Positions 52,724 through 60,839 of a DNA stretch of 60,839 nucleotides are shown one piece after another. Under the pieces are notes generated by a model. The model was not told where the DNA came from. It saw only the letters and a program-made list of their open reading frames with translations, and made no database searches. The DNA comes from Ruminococcus sp. (lineage in GTDB: Bacteria; Bacillota; Clostridia; Oscillospirales; Acutalibacteraceae). The stretch is from the NCBI GenBank assembly GCA_017457155.1, contig JAFTHZ010000013.1, positions 1-60,839 on the forward strand, given 5' to 3'. Every line of letters begins with the position of its first letter. The first letter of the stretch is position 1. The position numbers and the translations under genes are program-made.

Positions 52724-54406
52724 TTACTCAGCTGAAGCGATTACAACTGAGGACTGTGCTGGCATTGAGAGTGTGCCATCCTCAATAGCAGAGTAGTTAT
52801 CATCAACTACTTCTGCTGCATAAAGGTCACCTCTGATAACAGGATTCTCAATGATATCGCTGACGGTTACTGATACCGCCTCATCGGGATCCATATTGTG
52901 AACAATCAGCAGTTCCTTGCCCTCGTACTCAATTGTGAAAGCACACAGGGAGTTAACATCCTGGAAGTATGTCTCTGTGATGTGACCACGAGCAATCTCA
53001 GGATTCTGGTTCTTGATCTTGATAGCTCTGCGATAGAAGCTCAGCAGCGAGTTGTCATCATCGACCTGCTGTGCCACACCGCCATAGGGGAACTCTGAAT
53101 ATGCCTCCGCAGTACACCAGATTGTGGTCTCAACATTATCGTCCCAGTTCATAGCACCTCTGAAATAGGCATCATTGCTGCTGTAATCTCCGGGAACAAC
53201 TGCGCCTATTTCCTCGCCGTAGTAGGTGAAGGAGTTTCCGGGAGTCAGCAGGTATGCTGCAGCACCCATCTTCTGATAGGGCAGGTTCTGAGCAAAGAAG
53301 TTGGCACTTCTGATCATATCGTGATTAGAGAGGAACATGGCAGAGATAACATTCTCGTTTGCCTCTACAGAATTAGTATCAAACTTCATCAGCTGAGCTG
53401 CAAGGCTCTTTCCACTGCCTGAGTTTGCAGCCATAGCGAAGTGTCCGCCACCTGTTGCAAAGTCAAAAGCAAACTGGCTGTCAATTCCTGACTCATAGGT
53501 AACATAAAGCTGAGAGTTACCCTGCCAGTTCTCACCTACCATATATACATCGGGATTGTACTTCTGAGAAGTTGTGTAGAACCAATCAAGGAACTCTACT
53601 CCGTCGGTCTCGTCGTCAGTCATATATTTTACTGCATCCAGGCGGAATCCGTCTACACCACGCTCCAGCCAGAACTTGGCGACCTCTTCAAAATAGTCTC
53701 TGGTGCCCTGATATGCAAGGTTCCACTCGGGCATCTCTCCGCTGAACTGACCCTCATACCAGATGCTTGTGCCAATAAGTTGTCTCCATCCCTCAACACC
53801 GGGGATACCTGCGGTAAACTTGTAGTACTTGGCATGGTTCTCAAAGTCTCCTGCCTTAACCTCGGTTAAAGCATTCTGGAAGAACTCGTGGCCTGTACCG
53901 CAGTGATTGAGAACAAGGTCCAGGATAACATTGATTCCGCGCTTGTCGCACTCTTCTATAAGCTTGTCAAATGTCTCCAAATCACCAAATTCAGGATCCA
54001 CATCCATATAATCATCCACATCATATTTATGATATGAGTCAGAGGGCATCATGGGAGAAAGCCAGATTCCGTCAACGCCCAGATCTGTGTCGGTTGTGGG
54101 GTCACCATCATTTAGGTAATCCAGTTTATCGATAATACCCTGCAGGTCACCGGTCTCGTCTCCGTCAGAATCATGGAACGAGCAGACCCAGATATGGTAG
54201 AAGTTTCTGTATTTATCATCTGACACCTGTACTGTCAGACTCTCTGTAGGGTCAACATACCCTGTTGTCTGAGCACCCTCGCCGCCTGCTGCAGTTGTGG
54301 GAGCTGTTGTATCATTTTTGTTATCAGCTGATTTGTCGCATCCTGCGAGCACTACGCAGGAGATTGCCATAGCACAAATCAAAAGCAGGGAAATTATTTT
54401 TTTCAT
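52724..54406 (-). CDS. lipoprotein GH13 alpha-amylase
   Basis: 560 residues. A lipoprotein signal ends LAGC (residue 23), then an Asn/Thr/Ala linker. The GH13 barrel starts at about 70 (NFYHIWVCSFHDSDGDETGDL) and has the catalytic set GFRLDAVKY (Asp), MVGENW (Glu) and SNHDM (Asp). Anchored to the outer face of the membrane, it should cut starch or maltodextrin for the MalEFG-like importer just upstream. It has no dockerin or starch-binding module. AGGAGG before ATG. A terminator precedes it, so it is transcribed separately from the importer. Confidence 0.92.
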   Translation of the reverse strand: MKKIISLLLICAMAISCVVLAGCDKSADNKNDTTAPTTAAGGEGAQTTGYVDPTESLTVQVSDDKYRNFYHIWVCSFHDSDGDETGDLQGIIDKLDYLNDGDPTTDTDLGVDGIWLSPMMPSDSYHKYDVDDYMDVDPEFGDLETFDKLIEECDKRGINVILDLVLNHCGTGHEFFQNALTEVKAGDFENHAKYYKFTAGIPGVEGWRQLIGTSIWYEGQFSGEMPEWNLAYQGTRDYFEEVAKFWLERGVDGFRLDAVKYMTDDETDGVEFLDWFYTTSQKYNPDVYMVGENWQGNSQLYVTYESGIDSQFAFDFATGGGHFAMAANSGSGKSLAAQLMKFDTNSVEANENVISAMFLSNHDMIRSANFFAQNLPYQKMGAAAYLLTPGNSFTYYGEEIGAVVPGDYSSNDAYFRGAMNWDDNVETTIWCTAEAYSEFPYGGVAQQVDDDNSLLSFYRRAIKIKNQNPEIARGHITETYFQDVNSLCAFTIEYEGKELLIVHNMDPDEAVSVTVSDIIENPVIRGDLYAAEVVDDNYSAIEDGTLSMPAQSSVVIASAE

Positions 54407-54460
54407 AATTTGCCTCCTATAACTTCCTTAAAAAAATGTTCATACACTATCAGTATACAC

Positions 54461-54514
54461 AGAGACCCTTTCGTCTCTGCCTCAAGCCTACAAGGTCACA
54501 CAAAACCTCAAGCC
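54461..54514 (-). promoter_or_regulatory. amylase upstream region with dyad and direct repeats
   Basis: AGAGAC (54461-54466) and GTCTCT (54473-54478) form a dyad just upstream of a TATACT-like -10 on the minus strand. CCTCAAGCC occurs twice as direct repeats (54480-54488 and 54506-54514), 26 bases apart. They may bind a maltose-responsive regulator. Confidence 0.5.
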
Positions 54515-54568
54515 CTTATCCTTATACTTGCTAATTGTTTTTTGCTATATACATAACTTGTCTTTTTG

Positions 54569-54600
54569 CAAAAAAGGCGGCCGCCCTGGGGCAGCCGCCA
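54569..54600 (-). terminator. terminator of the malE-malF-malG operon
   Basis: On the minus strand GGCGGC-T-GCCC pairs with GGGC-G-GCCGCC, a very GC-rich stem followed by TTTTTTG. Confidence 0.9.
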
Positions 54601-54652
54601 GTTTATCTGTCGCAATATTTACACTGATAAGAGTGCAAAAGCTACTGTAGAA

Positions 54653-55528
54653 TTAGCCCTTAACGCCGCCGGCTGTAACACCCTCAACGTAATACTTCTG
54701 CATGTAGAGGAACAGAGCTGTGATGGGAACAGCAACAATAACTGATCCTGACAGGAACCATCTGAATGTACCGTTTGACATATTCTGATAGTTGGTCCAG
54801 TCTCTCAGACCTCTAGAAACAGTCCAGAGCTCACGCTGGTTACCCATAAGGATATCTACCAGAATGAAGTCACACCAGGGACCGATGAAAGAAGTAAGAA
54901 CTGTGTAAATTACAATAGGCTTGGACATAGGAAGAATAATCTTCCAGAAGATCTGATTCTTGTTTGCACCGTCAATGGTAGCAGCCTCATCCAGAGCTCT
55001 GGGGATTGTATCAAAGAATCCCTTTGCAACCAGATATCCAAGACCTGCACCACCGCTGTAACAAAGGATAAGTCCAACAAGTGTTCTGCCCAGACCGATG
55101 ATGTCAAGGATATGGTACAGAGCAATAGTTGTCATGAATCCGGGGAACATACCCATGATCATACCTACGTTGATGAAAGGCTTACGAGCCTTAAATCTCA
55201 GACGGCTGAAGGTGTATGCAACCATCAGAACTGACAGTGTGGAAATGATACAGCTGACTGTAGCAACAATAAATGTGTTCTTGAACCAGACCATGTAGTC
55301 TGTATCAGCGAAGAGGCTGATGTAGTTATCAAGTCCCAGCTCGTTAAACTTGGGGAAGATACCATGATAGTTGATGGTAGGAGCAATATCGGGATTGATA
55401 GGATTGATTCTGAAAGAATGAAGAACAAGCCATACCAGAGGGAATATCCAAATGAGACTCATTACTGTGAGAATCAGATAAATCAGGGTGTTGGCAAGTC
55501 CCCTTCTGAGTTTATAACTTTTTATCAT
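54653..55528 (-). CDS. MalG-like sugar ABC permease
   Basis: 291 residues with six transmembrane helices and the EAA loop (DEAATIDGANKNQIFWKIILPMSKP) that contacts the ATPase. Second permease of the maltose/maltodextrin-type importer. Its start overlaps the MalF stop by four bases (ATGA), so the two are translated together. The ending VEGVTAGGVKG is typical of MalG. Confidence 0.93.
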   Translation of the reverse strand: MIKSYKLRRGLANTLIYLILTVMSLIWIFPLVWLVLHSFRINPINPDIAPTINYHGIFPKFNELGLDNYISLFADTDYMVWFKNTFIVATVSCIISTLSVLMVAYTFSRLRFKARKPFINVGMIMGMFPGFMTTIALYHILDIIGLGRTLVGLILCYSGGAGLGYLVAKGFFDTIPRALDEAATIDGANKNQIFWKIILPMSKPIVIYTVLTSFIGPWCDFILVDILMGNQRELWTVSRGLRDWTNYQNMSNGTFRWFLSGSVIVAVPITALFLYMQKYYVEGVTAGGVKG

Positions 55529-57060
55529 GAGAATTCCTCCTCATTCTTTGCGCTCTTTGTCATGTTGAAGGTAACAAGAGACAGTGTAGCACATACAAGG
55601 AATACCATGATTCCGATTGCAGCACCGAGTCCGTACAGCTTATCGTTGATAGACAGCTTATACAGCAGAGTGATCAGCAGGTCTGTATGTCCCATACCCT
55701 TTCTGTACTTCAGGTTGTTAACAGGTCCGCCGTTTGTCAACAGGAAGATAACGTTGAAGTTGTTAACATTACCGATGAAGGTAGTGATCAGATAAGGTGT
55801 AGTAACGAAGAGCATGTAGGGAAGAGTAATCTTCATAAAGCTCTTCACAGGGCCTGCACCGTCGATTCTTGCACTCTCGTAGAGGTCCTCGGGGATATTC
55901 ATAAGAATACCGGAGGTCATGAGGATTGTGTAAGGAATACCTACCCAGCAGTTAACAACGATAACCATGATTCTGGGGAGTAATCCGTTATTTACTGTTG
56001 AACCCAGGAAGTCGATGGGCTCTGCAACTCCGAACAGCTGGCTCAGAATAACGTTCATCGGGCTATAGTCATAGGGTCCGAGAATCTGTGCCATAAGCAG
56101 GAGTGTAACGAACTGAGGAACAGCGATTGTCATAACAAACATTGTTCTCCAGAGCTTCTTGAGCTTGATGCCCTTCTTGTTGATCATCAGAGCAACTACC
56201 ATACCAAGGATATAGTTTGAGAAGGTTGCAGCAACAGCCCAAATAAGAGTCCAACCAGTGATCTTAGCAAAGGTTGAGCCCATGGATGTACCGGTTTCGG
56301 AAGTTTTGAAGATTTCGGCAAAGTTCTGGAATCCAACCCAACCGAAGTCTACATAACTCTTCTCTGCGCCTGAGAATCCTGTGAATGCCATGATGATCAT
56401 GAACAGCAGGGGCAGCAGAACAAAAACAGCTATGAGAATGATAGGTGTTGTAAGCAGTGTTGCATGGAATCTGGAATCGAGAAGATCCTTGAGCTCATCA
56501 CGGAACTTGGGAACTCTCTCTCCGTTTTTAACCATCTCGTCAACTTTTCTTGCGGACTTAACACTTACAAAGTACATTGCAATAAACGCAACGGTTACTA
56601 ACAGTGCAAGGATACCGAAGAGAAGGATCTGATAACTGTACACCTCAATCTCACCGGGAACGGTATAGCTCTTTCCACCGGGGAGATTCTTTGTAACATC
56701 GGCGCCACGGACAGCATGAAGAGTAATGAACATCTGTATATAGTCGGCACCGAAGAATACCATAAAGAATATGTATCCGACTTCCATAGCCAGGAACATA
56801 AGACCCTTGAGGATCTGACCGCGGCAGATATTGCCACAGCCCATTACAAGGTAGGAAATTTTGGTGAATATATCACCCTTGACAAAGCCCTTTGCATACT
56901 CTGCAGCAGCCTTGCCGATTCCCTTGAAGAAACCAAGAATTCCTCTGCCTATTGCAGCGAAGAAATTTCCGAGTCCACTGGGAATTGAAGTTATGAATTT
57001 CTTAAAGTTATACCAAAAACGCTGCATAGGACTGAGCGCCATATACTCGGTATATTTCAT
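55525..57060 (-). CDS. MalF-like sugar ABC permease with long N-terminus
   Basis: 511 residues. The first 60 residues (amphipathic, WYNFKKFITSIPSGLGNFFAAIG) and two extra helices precede a segment with KNGERVPKF, and then the core permease with the EAA loop (YESARIDGAGPVKSFMKITLPYM). It is longer than the 300-residue sugar permeases, as in the MalF of other Clostridia. Together with MalG it forms the membrane channel. No ATPase gene is in the cluster, so a shared MsmX-type ATPase is implied. Confidence 0.92.
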   Translation of the reverse strand: MKYTEYMALSPMQRFWYNFKKFITSIPSGLGNFFAAIGRGILGFFKGIGKAAAEYAKGFVKGDIFTKISYLVMGCGNICRGQILKGLMFLAMEVGYIFFMVFFGADYIQMFITLHAVRGADVTKNLPGGKSYTVPGEIEVYSYQILLFGILALLVTVAFIAMYFVSVKSARKVDEMVKNGERVPKFRDELKDLLDSRFHATLLTTPIILIAVFVLLPLLFMIIMAFTGFSGAEKSYVDFGWVGFQNFAEIFKTSETGTSMGSTFAKITGWTLIWAVAATFSNYILGMVVALMINKKGIKLKKLWRTMFVMTIAVPQFVTLLLMAQILGPYDYSPMNVILSQLFGVAEPIDFLGSTVNNGLLPRIMVIVVNCWVGIPYTILMTSGILMNIPEDLYESARIDGAGPVKSFMKITLPYMLFVTTPYLITTFIGNVNNFNVIFLLTNGGPVNNLKYRKGMGHTDLLITLLYKLSINDKLYGLGAAIGIMVFLVCATLSLVTFNMTKSAKNEEEFS

Positions 57061-57120
57061 TCCAGCATCACTCTCCCTTATCTAAATTAATTAGATAAAT
57101 CTGACAATTGAGTTAGTTAA

Positions 57121-57162
57121 TGAAGGAGTAGCTCTGCTCCAAAAGGAACGAGCTACTCCTGA
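57121..57162 (-). other. intercistronic hairpin between malE and malF
   Basis: AGGAGTAGCTC (57124-57134) pairs with GAGCTACTCCT (57150-57160), an 11-base stem with no T-run behind it on the minus strand. Such hairpins often stabilise the upstream binding-protein message. Confidence 0.6.
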
Positions 57163-57194
57163 TATTAAGTCTTTTTAACTATCTTAGAGCGAAA

Positions 57195-58559
57195 TTATTC
57201 GTCAAGAATGTTAACGATACAAGCCTCTACCTGCTCCTTAACCTCATCGAATGTGAAGGAGTTGGTATCGTCTGCTACGTACTTTCCAAGACCATCAAGG
57301 GGAGTCCAGAATGTACCTGCCAGGTTAACCTGTGCAACGGAGTTAGCGGACTGAGCAAGGATAGCGTTCATAGAAACGTTGTTCTTGATCTCTTCCATGT
57401 TCTGAACGTTGATGTTGGAGGGACCCCACTCGAGCTGCTGAGCTCTGTCGAGCTGGCAATCCTCACCTGTGAGGTAGTATGCGAGAAGCTGTGCTGCATA
57501 GGGATATGCAGACTGGCTGTTAACGCCGATGTACTTGTAGCCGAACATGTTGATCATGGGCTTGTCAGTACCGTTTACATTGATTGTGGGCAGAATTGCG
57601 AAACCAACGTTGTCACCGAGGATCTCCTTAACGGAAGCAACGTCCCAGCTACCGATAACGCCGGCTGCTACAGTTGTAGGATCAACCTTAACGCCGTCTG
57701 CGAATGCTGTTGTCTCTGCGCTCTCAAATGTGCCCTTGTAGGACTTGAACAGATCAGCAAATGCCTTAACTGTGTTTGTAACCTCGTCGATGTCATAGTC
57801 GTTGAACTTCTGTGTCAGACCATCTTCCTCAAGACCGATTGTCTCGAGACCACCTGTGTAGAGGTATGTGCAAGCAAAGTAGCTGTTGCCGGAGTTGAAG
57901 GTAAACTTCTTACCCTGCTCCTTACACTTTGCAAGAAGACCCTCGAGGGATACAACATCTTCCTCTGTGATGAAGTTCTTGTCATATGCGAGGAAGTAGC
58001 TGTTGTCGCCTGTCTCGGGATAAGCGTAAACTGTGCCGTCGATTGTAGCTGCGTCTACGGAAGAAGCTGTGTTGATAGCGCTAACCTCGTCAGCAAATAC
58101 AACTGTTGCAAGAGCCTCAGCGTTTACGAGCTTGTTGAGCTGATCGCTGGGGAAGCTGAATACGTCAGCAGCCTTCTTGGGGTCATTGATAACCTGGCCA
58201 GCTGTGTCGCCTTCCTCCTGAATCTCAACGCTGATGTTCAGTGTGAAGTAATCTGCAAAGAGAGCTGCGAACTCCTCTGCCTCTGCCTTAAATACGTCCT
58301 GAGCCTTGCTGGGTGCCCAGATCTTGAGGTCAATCTCTGTGCCCTCTTCGTCAGCGATGAACTGACCCCACTCCTCAACGAATGCTGCATCGAAAGCGTT
58401 TGCAGCTGCGTCAGAAGCGTTTGCCTCGTCCTGAGAAGAAGCAACGTCGCCTGCACCTGCAGGTGCAGTTGTGGTTGTTGTGTCGCCACCGCAAGCTGCC
58501 AGACAACCGATTGTCATGAGGACAGCCATGAGCAGGGCAAGAATCTTTCTTGTTTTCAT
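57195..58559 (-). CDS. MalE-like maltose/maltodextrin-binding lipoprotein
   Basis: 454 residues. A lipoprotein signal ends LAAC (about residue 23), followed by a Thr/Ala-rich linker and the SBP_bac_1 domain (about 65-454: DLKIWAPSKAQDVFKAEAEEFAALF ... YAYPETGDNSYFLAYDKNF). It captures oligosaccharide outside the membrane for the two permeases. AAAGGAG before ATG. It is first in the operon, and the hairpin behind it would favour higher expression than the permeases. Confidence 0.92.
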   Translation of the reverse strand: MKTRKILALLMAVLMTIGCLAACGGDTTTTTAPAGAGDVASSQDEANASDAAANAFDAAFVEEWGQFIADEEGTEIDLKIWAPSKAQDVFKAEAEEFAALFADYFTLNISVEIQEEGDTAGQVINDPKKAADVFSFPSDQLNKLVNAEALATVVFADEVSAINTASSVDAATIDGTVYAYPETGDNSYFLAYDKNFITEEDVVSLEGLLAKCKEQGKKFTFNSGNSYFACTYLYTGGLETIGLEEDGLTQKFNDYDIDEVTNTVKAFADLFKSYKGTFESAETTAFADGVKVDPTTVAAGVIGSWDVASVKEILGDNVGFAILPTINVNGTDKPMINMFGYKYIGVNSQSAYPYAAQLLAYYLTGEDCQLDRAQQLEWGPSNINVQNMEEIKNNVSMNAILAQSANSVAQVNLAGTFWTPLDGLGKYVADDTNSFTFDEVKEQVEACIVNILDE

Positions 58560-58659
58560 GATGAAAAACTCCTTTAAAAAAATTTTCTTTCAGCATAACC
58601 ATATATGCCGAGTGTACACGCCTATTTACATAATAAATATGCGTTTTTTCACTAAGGTA

Positions 58660-58689
58660 ATAATACCACAACAACAAAGGTTTTTTCAA
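58660..58689 (-). promoter_or_regulatory. malE operon promoter
   Basis: Minus strand TTGAAA (58684-58689), 18-base spacer, TATTAT (58660-58665), about 100 bases before the malE start. Confidence 0.55.
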
Positions 58690-58771
58690 CTCCCTTTGTA
58701 CTTTTTATCTAAAAGAATAAATATCTGAATATTTATTAGGCATTTTGACGAGATTATTTCAATGATTAAAG

Positions 58772-58835
58772 CATATTGCACAACTGGAATCCATTATTTT
58801 TATGTAATTTCCCAAACCGCCCTTTGTGCAATATG
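58772..58835. promoter_or_regulatory. spaced inverted repeat CATATTGCACAA / TTGTGCAATATG
   Basis: Two 12-base arms, exact reverse complements, at 58772-58783 and 58824-58835, 52 bases apart (about five helical turns), upstream of the malE promoter. The layout fits a regulator that binds two sites and loops the DNA. Confidence 0.6.
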
Positions 58836-59076
58836 TCAATAACTTATTAACTTTAATATGAAATTTGACCGAACCAGCCACCTATGACTACTGTTTTTCC
58901 TGATTTTACACTCAAATTCAGAAAAATTGCACGAACAGGGGTAATATTAACCAAATTTTGTCTCAGGGACATAAATTCTTCCCTATGATTTCATTGACAA
59001 CCGTAACTTAATGTTGTACATTTAGAATATAGACTTTTCCTTTTCATTATAATATATATACGGAGGTGCAAAAGGT

Positions 59077-60534
59077 ATGAAACTCAAAGACCTTTTAAGC
59101 AAAATCAACTATCAGCTGATACAGGGAAGCACAGACGTAGATATCTGCGACGTTATTTATGACTCCAGAAAAGTTGTGGAGGGTTGCGCCTTTGTATGTA
59201 TCAAGGGCTACGCTACCGACGGCCACAAGTACGCATCAGACGCCGCAGAGAAAGGTGCCGCTGCTCTCATTGTTACAGATGATATAGACCTGCCCGAGGG
59301 TATCACAGTGATCAAGGTTGAGGATTCCCGTGCAGCTTTGTCCTCTATGAGCGCAATTCACTTTGGTAATCCTGCCGAGGAGCTGACCACCGTCGCTGTC
59401 ACCGGCACCAAGGGCAAAACCACAACCGTAGCCATGATCCGCTCCATTCTTGAATCCGCAGGAATCGAAACAGGCACTATCGGTACTCTTGGCATTATCA
59501 TCGACAACAACATCTTCAAAACCAACAACACCACCCCCGAGTCATACGAGATTCAGCAGGCAATGCGCCGAATGATCAATGCAGGCTGCAAAGCTGTTGT
59601 TATGGAGGTCTCCTCTATTGGACTCAAACAGCACCGCACCGACAACATTTTCTTTGACTATGGTGTGTTCACAAACTTCTCCCACGATCACATCGGAGGA
59701 AACGAACATAAGGACATGGACGAATACCTGCAGTGCAAGGCTATGCTCTTCAAGCAGTGCAAAACAGGTATTGTCAACATAGACGACAACAACACTCCCG
59801 CAATCCTCAAGGACAGCACCTGTCAGGTTGAGTCCTACGGATTCTCTGAGGAGGCCGATATAACAGGCTACGGGGACACACTCATCGCAAAGCCCGGATA
59901 CATCGGAGTTCACTTTGAGGCAAAGGGCAAGAAAACCCTCTCTGTGGATGTTGCCATTCCCGGACGCTTCAGCGTATACAACGCTCTGGCCGCAATCTCT
60001 GTATGTCATCACTTTGATATTGACGACGAGCACCTGCTCAAGGGTCTTGACACCGTCAAGGTGAAGGGCAGAGTTGAAGCCGTGCCTGTTCCCGGCAACT
60101 ATACAATCCTCATCGACTATGCTCACAACGCAATGTCTATGGAGAATGTGTTGACAACACTCCGCGAATATAACCCAGCCAGACTTGTAACCGTTTTTGG
60201 TGCAGGCGGTAATCGTCCCAAGGTCCGTCGCTATGAGATGGGCGAGGTCTCAGGCAGACTCTCTGACCTGACCGTCATCACAGAGGACAACTCCAGAGAC
60301 GAGGATGTTATGGATATCATCTCTGATATCAAGGTCGGCATCGATAAGACCGAGGGCAAATACATCATCGTCCCCAACCGAGTTGAGGCAATCCGCTTCT
60401 GTATCGAAAACGCAAGAGATGGCGATATTATCGTCCTTGCAGGCAAGGGTCACGAAGACTATCAGGAAATCAAGGGTGTTAAGTATCATCTGGACGAGAG
60501 AGAAGTCATCGACGAAATCATCAAAACATTATAA
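59077..60534 (+). CDS. MurE-type UDP-MurNAc-tripeptide ligase
   Basis: 485 residues with Mur ligase motifs: N-terminal YDSRKVVEGCAFVCIKG, ATP-binding GTKGKTTT (110-117), EVSSIGLKQHR, and the C-terminal DYAHNAMSMENVL and FGAGGNR. It adds the third amino acid to the peptidoglycan stem peptide. The substrate motif is DNSR (404-407) where diaminopimelate-adding MurE has DNPR, so the amino acid added is uncertain. CGGAGG lies before ATG. It lies alone, away from other mur genes, and may be a second copy. Confidence 0.88.
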   Translation: MKLKDLLSKINYQLIQGSTDVDICDVIYDSRKVVEGCAFVCIKGYATDGHKYASDAAEKGAAALIVTDDIDLPEGITVIKVEDSRAALSSMSAIHFGNPAEELTTVAVTGTKGKTTTVAMIRSILESAGIETGTIGTLGIIIDNNIFKTNNTTPESYEIQQAMRRMINAGCKAVVMEVSSIGLKQHRTDNIFFDYGVFTNFSHDHIGGNEHKDMDEYLQCKAMLFKQCKTGIVNIDDNNTPAILKDSTCQVESYGFSEEADITGYGDTLIAKPGYIGVHFEAKGKKTLSVDVAIPGRFSVYNALAAISVCHHFDIDDEHLLKGLDTVKVKGRVEAVPVPGNYTILIDYAHNAMSMENVLTTLREYNPARLVTVFGAGGNRPKVRRYEMGEVSGRLSDLTVITEDNSRDEDVMDIISDIKVGIDKTEGKYIIVPNRVEAIRFCIENARDGDIIVLAGKGHEDYQEIKGVKYHLDEREVIDEIIKTL

Positions 60535-60543
60535 GATAATCAG

Positions 60544-60581
60544 ACGAGTCTTCCAAAACCATTCAGGAAGACTCGTTTTCT
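60544..60581 (+). terminator. terminator of the murE-like gene
   Basis: ACGAGTCTTCC (60544-60554) pairs with GGAAGACTCGT (60566-60576), followed by TTTCTTTC. Confidence 0.85.
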
Positions 60582-60702
60582 TTCTGTGATATTTTCCGAA
60601 TAGAATCCTATCCCCTCACACAAGCCCATCAACTGCTGCCCTCTTCTCCACCGCCACATTCCCGACAGCGTCCCCACAAATAAATAATAGCAAATAAAAC
60701 TC

Positions 60703-60731
60703 TTGACAACCTCCGCCCTTCGTGGTAATAT
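60703..60731 (+). promoter_or_regulatory. tRNA-Trp promoter
   Basis: TTGACA (60703-60708), 17-base spacer and TAATAT (60726-60731), about 32 bases before the tRNA. Confidence 0.75.
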
Positions 60732-60763
60732 ATTTGAGTCGCAGTTGCGACACATAGATATTT

Positions 60764-60839
60764 AGGGGTATAGCTCAGTTGGTAGAGCAGCGGTCTCCAA
60801 AACCGCGTGCCGAGGGTTCAAGTCCTTCTGCCCCTGCCA
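60764..60839 (+). tRNA. tRNA-Trp (anticodon CCA)
   Basis: A 76-base cloverleaf with acceptor AGGGGTA/TGCCCCT, D-arm GCTC...GAGC, anticodon stem GCGGT/ACCGC with loop CTCCAAA, and T-arm with GTTCAAG. The CCA end is encoded and is the last three bases of the window. Confidence 0.97.

Larger units (their letters stand above)
58560..59076. other. 517-bp divergent region between malE and murE
   Basis: No credible ORF. It contains the malE promoter, a 12-base inverted repeat, a possible murE promoter (TTGACA 58994-58999, 17-base spacer, TACATT 59017-59022) and the 13-mer AATTGCACGAACA (58925-58937) also found at 6061-6073. Confidence 0.6.

Noticed and set aside
1-60839. CRISPR arrays, insertion sequences or prophage genes
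   Set aside because: No regularly spaced repeats, transposase, integrase or phage structural genes were recognised.

Overview
The window looks like chromosomal DNA of an anaerobic, low-to-moderate GC Gram-positive of the Ruminococcus/Oscillospiraceae type. The evidence is four secreted proteins with type I dockerins (one also with a cohesin-like module), starch-binding-like modules, extracellular and cytoplasmic GH13 enzymes, a class III (anaerobic) ribonucleotide reductase, SpoIIE, a cobalamin riboswitch feeding an ECF-type S component, strong AGGAGG ribosome-binding sites and near-consensus sigma-A promoters (TTGACA/TATAAT). No phage, insertion sequence or CRISPR array is visible. Species was not determined.

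Layout. 1-5820: a gene cut by the window edge, a decayed polysaccharide deacetylase remnant, a dockerin/leucine-rich-repeat protein, a beta-propeller-like lipoprotein, a diacylglycerol kinase-family protein, Maf, a small membrane ORF overlapping maf, and a WYL regulator. 6070-10140: a Lys/Thr/Ala-rich DUF6465-like protein, then a leftward citrate synthase / HAD phosphatase / AGCS symporter operon whose promoter is covered by a large dyad. 10470-13740: small ORF, lipoprotein, DivIVA-like protein, DegV, and a MarR regulator with an operator-like palindrome on a consensus promoter. 13837-24342: phosphopantetheinyl transferase, NrdG-type activase, a 1220-residue LRR-dockerin-cohesin protein divergent from an XRE regulator, then nrdD (with a C-terminal redoxin domain) behind four NrdR-box-like sites, a TrxB-like flavoprotein and an acyltransferase.

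24468-32738: a metallophosphoesterase with starch-binding-like modules and dockerin, a YfhO-family membrane protein, an M29 aminopeptidase and an SGNH hydrolase with dockerin. 32794-38362: an AEC transporter, the nadA-nadB-nadC-niaR NAD synthesis operon with a candidate NiaR operator, and exonuclease III. 38395-43909: an XRE regulator leading a pair of ABC exporters separated by a small membrane protein, then a nitroreductase and a PH-like protein. 44080-45320: cobalamin riboswitch, DUF4430 lipoprotein and ECF S component. 45670-52468: orphan PqqD-like protein, MecA-like adaptor, cytoplasmic GH13, an unrecognised 573-residue membrane-anchored protein and SpoIIE. 52724-58559: lipoprotein alpha-amylase and malG-malF-malE-like ABC importer. 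59077-60839: a MurE-type ligase and tRNA-Trp.

How it fits together. Starch or maltodextrin is probably attacked outside the cell by the lipoprotein amylase, imported by the MalEFG-like system (no ATPase gene here, so a shared one is implied) and cleaved inside by the second GH13 enzyme. The dockerin proteins imply a cell-surface cohesin-dockerin complex to which the LRR-dockerin-cohesin protein could add a branching point. The nrdD redoxin domain, adjacent trxB-like gene and NrdG activase form a plausible self-contained anaerobic dNTP module. The most unusual items are the LRR-dockerin-cohesin architecture with its divergent XRE control region, the NrdD-redoxin fusion with a TrxB lacking the usual NADPH motif, the 52-bp spaced inverted repeat upstream of malE, and the orphan PqqD with its repeat-rich leader.
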